From positions 1-64,000 of the forward strand of contig NZ_JXAL01000028.1 of NCBI RefSeq assembly GCF_000829465.1: 64,000 nucleotides of DNA, read 5' to 3'. Shown here in pieces: positions 57,323 through 64,000 of this stretch (the stretch's first letter is position 1; every line of letters starts with the position of its first letter). The position numbers were made by a program, and so were the translations under genes. This stretch comes from Cohnella kolymensis. Its GTDB lineage: Bacteria; Bacillota; Bacilli; Paenibacillales; Paenibacillaceae. The notes below the pieces were generated by a model. The model ran no database searches. It was not told the DNA's origin and saw only the letters and a list, made by a program, of their open reading frames with translations.

Positions 57323-58654
57323 TTGACAAAAATTTACGTGCTCGATACGAACGTGCTGCTGCATGATCCGCTGTCGCTGTATGCTTTTGAAGACAATGAG
57401 GTCATTATCCCTTCCGTTGTTCTGGAGGAAATTGATTCCAAGAAGCGGCTTGCCGATGAAATCGGCCGCAACGCCCGGAATATCTCGCGCGACCTGGATG
57501 GCATGCGCTCACGGGGGCAGCTGCACAATGGGGTAAGGCTCGATAACGGCGGTTTGCTTAAAGTGGAAATGAATCACCGCCGCTTCGTAAGGGTTCAGGA
57601 AATGTTCGGCGAAATGACGAACGATAACCGGATTCTTGCGGTGGCGTTGAATTACCATATGGAGCAGCAGGAGAGCCCGGAGCCGCGTCCGGTCATCATC
57701 GTCAGTAAAGATGTACTCGTCCGGGTCAAAGCGGATGTGCTCGGCATCACAGCCGAGGATTATTTGTCCGACCGGATCGCCACCGTGTCAGACCAGTATA
57801 CCGGCCATTTAACGCTGCAGGTGCATCCTTCCTTTATCGACCAGTTTTACACTTACCGCTATTTACACATCAAGCCGATGGGTTTGAACGTCACTTTGCT
57901 TCCTAACCAGTTCGTCATTCTCAAGGATGAATTGGGCACGTCAAAATCCGCGCTGCTCAAGGTTACTCCCGACGGAACGCGGCTGGAACCGCTCCATATG
58001 AGCAACGATCCCATATGGGGCATCACTGCGCGCAATGCGCAGCAGCGGATGGCGCTCGAGCTGCTTCTCAACGACGACATCCCTCTCGTCACCTTGACCG
58101 GCCGCGCAGGTACGGGCAAAACATTAATCACCCTGGCCGCAGGGCTGATGAAGGTGGAAGACGAGCATCGATTCAAAAAACTGCTCATTGCCCGTCCGGT
58201 CGTTCCGATGGGCAAGGACATCGGTTATTTGCCGGGTGAAAAAGAAGATAAGCTGCGTCCGTGGATGCAGCCCATTTACGATAATCTGGAATTTTTATTC
58301 GATACTAAAAAAGCGGGGGATTTGGACAAAATTTTGATGGGGCTCGGCAGCATTCAGGTCGAGGCACTCACTTACATCCGGGGCCGCTCCATCCCAAGCC
58401 AATTCATCATCATCGATGAAGCGCAAAATTTAAGCAAGCATGAAGTGAAGACTATCGTCTCCAGAGCCGGCGAGAACAGCAAGGTTGTGCTGCTCGGCGA
58501 CCCCGAGCAGATCGACCACCCGTATCTCGACTCGCAGAGCAACGGGCTCACGTATTTGGTCGAGCGGTTCAAGGAAGAAGGCATCAGCGGCCACGTCACC
58601 TTGGAGAAAGGGGAGCGTTCAGGGCTTGCCCAGCTGGCTACGGAAAGGCTATAA
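57323..58654 (+). CDS. ylaK: PIN domain plus PhoH-type ATPase (YlaK)
   Basis: 443 aa. N-terminal PIN ribonuclease-like domain with KIYVLDTNVLLHDPLSLYAF and DNRILAVALNY, then PhoH ATPase: Walker A VTLTGRAGTGKTLITLAAGL, FIIIDEAQNLSKHEVKTIV and LLGDPEQIDHPYLD. TTG start with AGGAGGG upstream. The PIN-PhoH combination suggests an RNA helicase-nuclease, possibly a VapC-like RNase. Distinct from the phoH at 25.7 kb. Confidence 0.93.
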   Translation: MTKIYVLDTNVLLHDPLSLYAFEDNEVIIPSVVLEEIDSKKRLADEIGRNARNISRDLDGMRSRGQLHNGVRLDNGGLLKVEMNHRRFVRVQEMFGEMTNDNRILAVALNYHMEQQESPEPRPVIIVSKDVLVRVKADVLGITAEDYLSDRIATVSDQYTGHLTLQVHPSFIDQFYTYRYLHIKPMGLNVTLLPNQFVILKDELGTSKSALLKVTPDGTRLEPLHMSNDPIWGITARNAQQRMALELLLNDDIPLVTLTGRAGTGKTLITLAAGLMKVEDEHRFKKLLIARPVVPMGKDIGYLPGEKEDKLRPWMQPIYDNLEFLFDTKKAGDLDKILMGLGSIQVEALTYIRGRSIPSQFIIIDEAQNLSKHEVKTIVSRAGENSKVVLLGDPEQIDHPYLDSQSNGLTYLVERFKEEGISGHVTLEKGERSGLAQLATERL

Positions 58655-58656
58655 GG

Positions 58657-59157
58657 CTATGCGTGCCATTCCACCGTGCAGCGGTAAGCTTGCGCGATTC
58701 GCTCAGCCAATTCCGTAAGCTGTCGATCAATGAGGTGGAGGCGTTCATCGCCCGCAGTAAAACTTGCGATCAGATGTTCCTTCAACTGCATCAGAGCCGG
58801 GGCGGGTTCCGCACTCGGCTTTAATGATTGCAGGGAAAACGCGGCTGTCAGCGCCAAATCTGCAAAGGCGTTCTCAGCTCGCGTTTCAATTACATAATCT
58901 TCATACAACTCTCCATGTTCCGTTCCTTCAGATGGAAGCACAAGCAGGGTAATTCTTTCCGACGGTACCCGATAATGGCGCAGCAGTTCCTCTACCGGAG
59001 AATAAGACTCGGCGGTATCAAAAATAAGAAGCTCTTTGTGCCGGTCGAAAAGCGGAGCGCGGTCGGCGATTCCTTTGACGATTTGCGCGTAAAAACCGGG
59101 CAATTTCCCGTCCGGCAGCTGCATATCAAGACCATATTTGATATCCAAATTCATCAT
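58657..59157 (-). CDS. Cytosolic protein of unknown function
   Basis: About 166 aa. ATG at 59157 or 59154 with AAGGA upstream and a TATAAT about 40 bases further up. No membrane segment or catalytic motif. Has a LLIFDTAESYSPVEELLRHY-like Rossmann-ish middle and a helical C-terminus. It converges on ylaK with 2 bases between stops. Not recognised. Confidence 0.7.
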   Translation of the reverse strand: MMNLDIKYGLDMQLPDGKLPGFYAQIVKGIADRAPLFDRHKELLIFDTAESYSPVEELLRHYRVPSERITLLVLPSEGTEHGELYEDYVIETRAENAFADLALTAAFSLQSLKPSAEPAPALMQLKEHLIASFTAGDERLHLIDRQLTELAERIAQAYRCTVEWHA

Positions 59158-59298
59158 TCGCCATCCTTCATCATCATGCCTTGTATTCATATCATTATAA
59201 CCTTTGAAACACTTACAAAAAAAGCGAGACAACGCGGCTTGACACCTGTTATCATGATAAAACGAAGTATAAAGCGATAGATGAAAAAGGTGAAGGCT

Positions 59299-60573
59299 AT
59301 GGCCTTTCGTAAGTCCGCCTTGGCGCTGATCTTGCTCGGAGTCATGCTGTTTATATTGTCTCCATGGACGGAAGCGCCCTCCCGTACTTCCCTTCCTTCT
59401 CCCATCATGCAGAAGGACGATGTTGAGACGCTGGAGCCGGTCATGGCTCGGGTTCCTTCTCTCTTAACCGTTGAGGCTGCATTGAGCGATGCGGAATTCG
59501 GTATTCTTGAAGAGCAAAACAAGCTGTATATGACGCGTCACCGGAATGTGATGGTTAACTTGATCCAAATCCGGCCGGAGGATGCGTATGAGCATTTCAA
59601 GACATCGCTCGAGATGGGTGATGCGGCGGACGTCATGCTGGTGCGTAATGAATGGGTGAAACCATTCGCCGTAGCCGGCCACTTACTGCCGGCGGATGCC
59701 GCTTTCGTCGGCTCCGCGCAGGCCGAACAGTTCGCTGCCGTCGCCGCTCCGGCGAAATGGAACGGTTATTTCTGGGGCGTTCCTAAGGACATCGATCCCT
59801 ATGTAACGCTATGGAATTCTGCTTTGCTGCGCACTCTTCTCGGCGAGAATATCGCGTTTCCGTTGTCAGCGGAACAATGGCAGCAGCTCGCCGCCAAAAG
59901 CGAGGCTATGCCGTCCCCTGTTTCCTGGCTGTCGCTGAATCCCGAGGATCCGATGGCATTGCTGTCTTGGCTCGATAACGCCTCGGGTGAGCGAACCGAT
60001 ACGTTGATAGACAGCGTATACGATCAGTGGAGAGGCGGGGCGCTTGACTCAGCGTTCGGCATTCTTGACCAGCATAGAGCGGGAGTCACTATGGACGCCG
60101 ATGCGATGCAGGCCGGCCGGTCGGTCATCGAAGGCCGAACAGCGGCAGCCGTAATCCCGTTCTCGGCGGCTGTGCGGCTCAGTTATGAAACGCCCCGCGG
60201 CAGTACGATTCAAGTGGACCGCTCGTCCTGGAATCTTCCTTTTGTGTGGCCGCGCGGAAGAAGCTTTGTGATCTCCGCTCAGACCGAATCAGAGGAAGCC
60301 GCCTATACCTGGATGGCAGAGATGACAGACGGTCCGGCGCAGCTGGAATATTACAAGCAGTGGGGACTGCTCCCCGTATATCGATCCGTCTTCGAGCAGG
60401 ACCTGCAGCTGTCCGATCTCATACCGTCAAGAATCCCTATGCGTTTTCCCAACGAACCTCCCGGGAGCTCAGAGCCGGAGCTATATTCCCGGCTCACCCA
60501 TTTGGGAGAGCTTTGGAGAGCGTTCGCAGAAGGCCGGCTGTCGCTGGAAGACTGGCAGAAGCAGTGCTCATGA
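59299..60573 (+). CDS. Extracellular solute-binding protein, family 1-like
   Basis: About 424 aa. Starts at ATG 59299 (AAAGGTGAAGG upstream) with a hydrophobic export segment (LALILLGVMLFILSPW), no lipobox. Type 2 periplasmic-binding fold: DAADVMLVRNEWVKPFAVAG, GYFWGVPKDIDPYVTLWNSA and GRTAAAVIPFSAAVRLS match ABC sugar-binding proteins. No permease or ATPase gene is present nearby, and the usual lipidated Cys is absent, so it may be a sensor or a free binding protein. The end converges on the next gene. Confidence 0.78.
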   Translation: MAFRKSALALILLGVMLFILSPWTEAPSRTSLPSPIMQKDDVETLEPVMARVPSLLTVEAALSDAEFGILEEQNKLYMTRHRNVMVNLIQIRPEDAYEHFKTSLEMGDAADVMLVRNEWVKPFAVAGHLLPADAAFVGSAQAEQFAAVAAPAKWNGYFWGVPKDIDPYVTLWNSALLRTLLGENIAFPLSAEQWQQLAAKSEAMPSPVSWLSLNPEDPMALLSWLDNASGERTDTLIDSVYDQWRGGALDSAFGILDQHRAGVTMDADAMQAGRSVIEGRTAAAVIPFSAAVRLSYETPRGSTIQVDRSSWNLPFVWPRGRSFVISAQTESEEAAYTWMAEMTDGPAQLEYYKQWGLLPVYRSVFEQDLQLSDLIPSRIPMRFPNEPPGSSEPELYSRLTHLGELWRAFAEGRLSLEDWQKQCS

Positions 60574-60575
60574 GC

Positions 60576-61655
60576 TCAACCGATTTTTAAGAGGACGATC
60601 AGCCGGCCGTTCTCCAAAGCTACGCTTTCCGCTTTTACATATTTGATTAATTTTTGCGGGTAGAAGCCCAGATCGAATTCCCTCTCGAGATCGGCTCGTG
60701 TCGTATCGGGCAGAGCAAGTCCGTTGAATAGAAGCTTATCCACGTGAAACCGGATGGCGTTCTCCGGTTCTTCCTCAATCGTATAACGGCCTTGAATCTC
60801 CACCTGAATGTCGCCGTTATCGCCTTTCATCGACAGCATCCCATCGTTGAAAGTGAACGCGAAGTGCTCGAACCGGCTGTCTTGGCTGCGAAGAAATTTA
60901 TTCAGCTGAGCGTCCGTGAGCGTCAGCTTTGTTTTGAGCCCGGTCGTTTGGATGGTGCCGGGAGTGTCCTTGATCCAAGCCGGCAGCTCCTGCATCGCAT
61001 CGGCGAGCGCTCTGAAATGCTGCTTCACCTCATAGAGACCGACATTTTTCCAATAGACCTGGAGCTCCCCCATCAGATGCCGAAGCATATCCTCGTCGCC
61101 GCTTGCCGCTAATGCCGCATCCAGTTCGCTCTGCAATGCCACGATGCGCTCGCGTTGGGCGCGGAGCTCTTGTTCCACTTTCGCCAGCTCCGTCTTGTTC
61201 AGTTGCAGATCGTCATAACCGTCACGCAGTTTTCCATACTCCGCCGAAAAGCGGTTCATCGTTTCATGATCGGACTCGGCAATCATATCCATCATATCCC
61301 ACACTTGCAGCAGCTCCTGAAGGGAATTGGCGGACAGCAGCGATGACAGCCAGAAATCTTTGTACCCCATATAATAGGAACGCAGCACGCGTCCCGCTTT
61401 TTCTCTTTGGGCGGCGATGGCCAATTCTTGCTCGGCCAGTCGATCTTCGCTCGCTTCGATCGCAGCTTGGGTGTCGGTCCTCAGCGCGGCGATGCGCTCA
61501 ATTTCCCGGTCGAGCTCAACGACGGACAAGCTTTTCTCGAGCAGCTGTTTGGTTTCTTCGGTGATCGGCTCGGCATACACCGGCAGCACCGCGCCTGTTC
61601 TGGAAGCAAGAAGCATTATAAATAAAATAAGAACGGCCTGTAAAAGGCGGCGCAT
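60576..61655 (-). CDS. Secreted coiled-coil protein of unknown function
   Basis: 359 aa. N-terminal signal peptide (LLQAVLILFIMLLASRTGAV, cleavage likely after VYA). Long coiled coil (residues about 30-200) with SYYMGYKDFWLSSLLSANSL embedded, like PcsB/CwlO coiled-coil regions, then a C-terminal beta-rich domain (residues about 230-355). No NlpC/P60 or other hydrolase domain. GAGAGGAGGGG precedes the ATG. May regulate a cell-wall hydrolase, by analogy only. Confidence 0.75.
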   Translation of the reverse strand: MRRLLQAVLILFIMLLASRTGAVLPVYAEPITEETKQLLEKSLSVVELDREIERIAALRTDTQAAIEASEDRLAEQELAIAAQREKAGRVLRSYYMGYKDFWLSSLLSANSLQELLQVWDMMDMIAESDHETMNRFSAEYGKLRDGYDDLQLNKTELAKVEQELRAQRERIVALQSELDAALAASGDEDMLRHLMGELQVYWKNVGLYEVKQHFRALADAMQELPAWIKDTPGTIQTTGLKTKLTLTDAQLNKFLRSQDSRFEHFAFTFNDGMLSMKGDNGDIQVEIQGRYTIEEEPENAIRFHVDKLLFNGLALPDTTRADLEREFDLGFYPQKLIKYVKAESVALENGRLIVLLKIG

Positions 61656-61812
61656 CGGGACCCCTCCTCTCGGTCGGACGAGCGGCGCGGTAGTCTGAAT
61701 CTATGATCAGCCCCGCACATTTATGACCCGACGAATGAACTGCATCTTTCGACATGGCCGACTCCTAAGTTATTATAATATGACGAAACATATCGGGGAA
61801 GGAGGCTGGCAC

Positions 61813-62969
61813 ATGAATGTTGAAATTCCGGAATCATCGCTTACCGGCGTAATCAGGCGACAGATAGAAGACAGCAAATACGTTGGCGAAGATCTGAGCG
61901 GCAATCTTGTTCCTGTCATTCCTTTTAACCAGTATATGAAGCTTTGTCTCTATCATCCCGCATATGGTTATTACCGTACCGGATCCCCGCGCGTCGGCAG
62001 GGAAGGAGACTTCTATACGAGCGCATATATCGGAGAAGTGATGGGCGAGCAGCTGGCTTCCTGCCTGGTCCGGCTGGCACGCGACCGGTTTCCGCAAGAC
62101 ACGCCTGTGGAAGTGATCGACTGGGGCGGAGGAACGGGACGCCTGTCCCGGCAGATGCTGGACGTCTGGACGCAAGAGTACGGCCAAGCAGCCGATTCTC
62201 GATCACGGTCGTCGATGGAAATCCCGGTCATCGGCAGGCGGCGGGTGAACTGCTGGAGCCGTACATCGCCTCCAAACGGGCTCGAGTCGTCAGCGACGAG
62301 CAGGCGGATCCGGCTTTATGGTGCGGCAGCAATGTGATCATCGTGGCAAATGAGCTGCTGGATGCTTTTCCGGTTCATCGCATCGTATCGCGCGGCGGCC
62401 GCTTGCTGGAGTGGGGAGTGGCTTGGGATGCGGGCGGCTTTATCCCTTGTTTGATGGAACTGAGCTCGCCGAGGCTTTCGGATTGGGTGGAAGAGCAGGG
62501 GATAAGCTTGCTCGACAACCAGACGATCGAAGTCAATTTGGATGCGGCAGACTGGATCGCTGAGGTCGGCAGCAGTCTGGGGAACGCGATTGTTGTGCTG
62601 ATCGACTATGGCGATGAGGCGGGCGAATTGTCGGCGCCTTATCGGATGGAAGGCACGCTGCTCTGTTACTATAAGCACCGCGCGCATGACAATCCTTATC
62701 TCATGCCGGGCGAGCAGGACTTAACCTCTCACGTTAACTTCACTCATATTCGCCAGGCGGCCGTTCGGGCGGGTTGGCATGAACTGTGGTACGGCACGCA
62801 AAAGAAGTTTCTTGTGGAATCCGGCGTATTGGAAAAGTTGAGCACACACACGATCGCGGATCCGTTCCACCCGGTCGTCCGCCGCAACCGGTCGATCCGC
62901 CAGCTGCTGCTCTCCGACGGCATGAGCGAGCTTTTCAAGGTGCAAATTTTGGCCAAGAGTGAGAGTTAG
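61813..62969 (+). CDS. SAM-dependent methyltransferase, MidA/NDUFAF7 (DUF185) family, one frameshift
   Basis: ATG 61813 with GGAAGGAGG upstream. N-terminal FNQYMKLCLYHPAYGYYRTG and GDFYTSAYIGEVMGEQLASC, then SAM motif VEVIDWGGGTGRLSRQML. The frame breaks at 62196-62197 (one T lost): after QAAD the residues FSITVVDGNPGHRQAAGELL continue, with VIIVANELLDAFPVHRIV and VLIDYGDEAG. Repaired length about 385 aa. In eukaryotic relatives an arginine methyltransferase for respiratory complex I; bacterial substrate unknown. Confidence 0.88.
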
Positions 62970-63002
62970 CTGCTCGCCTGCGGTGCAACGCAAAAATGAA
63001 AT

Positions 63003-63048
63003 AGAGGCTGTCTCCCTAAGTCTTCGCAGACTTGAGAGGCAGCCTCTT
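63003..63048. terminator. Terminator between the MidA-like and DUF2626 genes
   Basis: AGAGGCTG pairs with CAGCCTCT around a second stem AAGTCT-TCGC-AGACTT. Only a short T-run follows; likely serves both convergent genes. Confidence 0.7.
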
Positions 63049-63089
63049 TCGATTGCTCTGAAAGGGTATGTACCACACCCGGACCGTTG

Positions 63090-63326
63090 TTATAACGGCA
63101 GGCCCATTTCGAAAACGGACCAGTAAGTAAAGCCAAGGAACGCAATGACCATGTATCCCCAGAACATTAAGAGATACGTCTTCTCGGTAAAGTTCAAATA
63201 ACCTAGCAAGAAGAAAACGGCTGTCTGGATGAAGAATAGCAGCGACATCTCGTACATATCGCCTGCGAACGCCATTAAGGCAATTGCCAATGTCCAGAAG
63301 CCGAGCACCCGAAACATTCGTGCCAT
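63090..63326 (-). CDS. DUF2626 membrane protein
   Basis: 78 aa from the ATG at 63326 (AAAGGGGG upstream); a longer open frame upstream is not supported. Starts MARMFRVLGFWTLAIALMAF and has three membrane helices, matching DUF2626 (YqgY in B. subtilis). Function unknown. Confidence 0.88.
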   Translation of the reverse strand: MARMFRVLGFWTLAIALMAFAGDMYEMSLLFFIQTAVFFLLGYLNFTEKTYLLMFWGYMVIAFLGFTYWSVFEMGLPL

Positions 63327-63414
63327 GCAGGTATCCCCCTTTGTGCTAAGCGACCGGCGATGCAGTGCATGCTTTCGGTCGTCTTTCTGTCGTTCAAGCC
63401 CATCACTACAGCAT

Positions 63415-63443
63415 ATTATACCGTTTGGACAAAGGAGTGTAAA
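63415..63443 (-). promoter_or_regulatory. Sigma-A promoter of the DUF2626 gene
   Basis: On the minus strand TTTACA, 17-base spacer, perfect TATAAT. About 90 bases before the start. Confidence 0.8.
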
Positions 63444-63549
63444 CTGAAACTCGTGACGAAATGGCAAACTTTTCGGCACGATACGCGGGCTGGCTAGGTC
63501 TCCCCGTTCTATGTAAGCAAGCTCGTGAATAATCCCTTCGGCTCCGCAG

Positions 63550-63578
63550 GTATAGTGATTCAAAAAATGGATATACAT
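63550..63578 (+). promoter_or_regulatory. Candidate forespore sigma-F-like promoter of rsfA
   Basis: GTATA (63550-63554), 14 bases, GGATATACAT (63569-63578), resembling the sigma-F consensus (GTATA, then GG-rich -10). B. subtilis rsfA is sigma-F dependent. Fit is partial. The rest of this 330-base gap shows no gene. Confidence 0.4.
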
Positions 63579-63672
63579 AGAAGTATCCGATAGATTCTAT
63601 GAATTCTACTACGGGCATAGAAATGAAGCAAGCAACGTAATATACGCGAAAACCGAGGAGGGAAGGGCACCC

Positions 63673-64000
63673 ATGACGGCTGTGAGACAAGACGCATGGA
63701 GTCCGGATGACGATTTGATCTTGGCGGAGGTTACTCTGCGTCACATCCGGGAAGGCGGCACGCAATTGTCCGCTTTTGAAGAGGTAGGGCAGCGAATCGG
63801 CCGTACTTCAGCCGCTTGCGGTTTCCGTTGGAACAGTTGTGTCCGCAAAAGATACGACGAAGCCATCGGAATGGCCAAGCAGCAGCGCCAGAAACGTAAC
63901 TATTTGAAGAAACAAGGCATATCCACCCTAGCCGGCGGCGATCGTCTGATCGTGGAAGAGGGCGAAGGCGGTAAAACGGAGATGATGTCGGCGGAGTCGA
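63673..64000 (+). CDS. rsfA: RsfA-family prespore transcriptional regulator (3' end outside window)
   Basis: Starts [20 protein letters not shown] with a Myb/SANT-like DNA-binding domain ([20 protein letters not shown], then [18 protein letters not shown]), typical of RsfA, which tunes sigma-F gene expression in the forespore. GAGGAGGGAAGG precedes the ATG. 109 codons are visible; the C-terminal coiled coil lies beyond the window. Confidence 0.9.
   Translation, partial: MTAVRQDAWSPDDDLILAEVTLRHIREGGTQLSAFEEVGQRIGRTSAACGFRWNSCVRKRYDEAIGMAKQQRQKRNYLKKQGISTLAGGDRLIVEEGEGGKTEMMSAES

Noticed and set aside
59233-59275. TTGACA and TATAAA before the solute-binding protein gene
   Set aside because: The spacer is 23 bases, too long for sigma-A.
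63327-63578. N-terminal extension of the DUF2626 protein to 162 codons
   Set aside because: The extra residues are not hydrophobic or family-like, and the ATG at 63326 has a strong ribosome-binding site.

Overview
This window looks like the chromosome of a spore-forming Gram-positive of the order Bacillales, most likely Paenibacillus or a close relative (family Paenibacillaceae). The evidence is gene order and family content. The rpsU-yqeY-nfeD-floA-yqfC-yqfD-phoH-pgpH-ybeY-dgkA-cdd-era-yqzL-recO-glyQS-ppsR-yaiI-dnaG-sigA-trmK-nif3 order is the classic Bacillales cluster. Sporulation genes (yqfC, yqfD, a YhcN/YlaJ lipoprotein, an rsfA-type regulator), a glycyl T-box and moderate-to-high GC agree. 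I see no phage, transposase, plasmid gene, CRISPR array or tRNA; nearly everything is core chromosome.

Layout. 0-7 kb: translation and RNA-modification genes (prmA, an M50 protease, rsmE, mtaB), a Nudix hydrolase, a Na/Pi transporter and an RlmI-like rRNA methyltransferase. 7-8 kb: two different arrays of about 52 bp and 51 bp repeats on either side of a small unknown gene. 8-16 kb: the addB-addA recombination nuclease and a small membrane protein. 16-18 kb: a TetR regulator joined in one reading frame to an FAD oxidoreductase, with a TetR-type palindrome upstream. 18-43 kb: the conserved ribosome, membrane, sporulation, replication and sigma-factor cluster, interrupted by a lactate-oxidase-type gene. 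43-44 kb: RNase P RNA of the A class. 44-52 kb: a subtilisin-like protease, YpuI, DUF1540, a lytic transglycosylase, a cysteine desulfurase-thiI pair and two divergent TerC genes. 52-59 kb: typA, ylaH, an LCP cell-wall ligase, a PNPOx protein, ylaJ and ylaK (PIN-PhoH). 59-64 kb: an orphan solute-binding protein, a coiled-coil exported protein, a MidA-like methyltransferase, DUF2626 and the start of rsfA.

The strongest unusual signal is technical. Eleven conserved genes (addB, addA, yqfD, pgpH, ppsR, the S8 protease, ypuI, the transglycosylase, the cysteine desulfurase, one terC, the MidA-like gene) carry single-base indels, 14 in all. About 12 are deletions, many beside short homopolymers, and in each case the missing protein segment continues intact in another frame. 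That pattern fits uncorrected sequencing or assembly errors better than gene decay, so I annotate these as full-length genes with a marked frameshift. The TetR-oxidoreductase fusion must be judged with this in mind.

I found no clear previously undescribed system. The best candidates for a second look are the TetR-FAD fusion with its internal ribosome-binding site, the paired intergenic repeat arrays, the A-class RNase P RNA in a Bacillales chromosome, the hairpin in the typA leader and the orphan solute-binding protein next to a convergent coiled-coil secreted protein.
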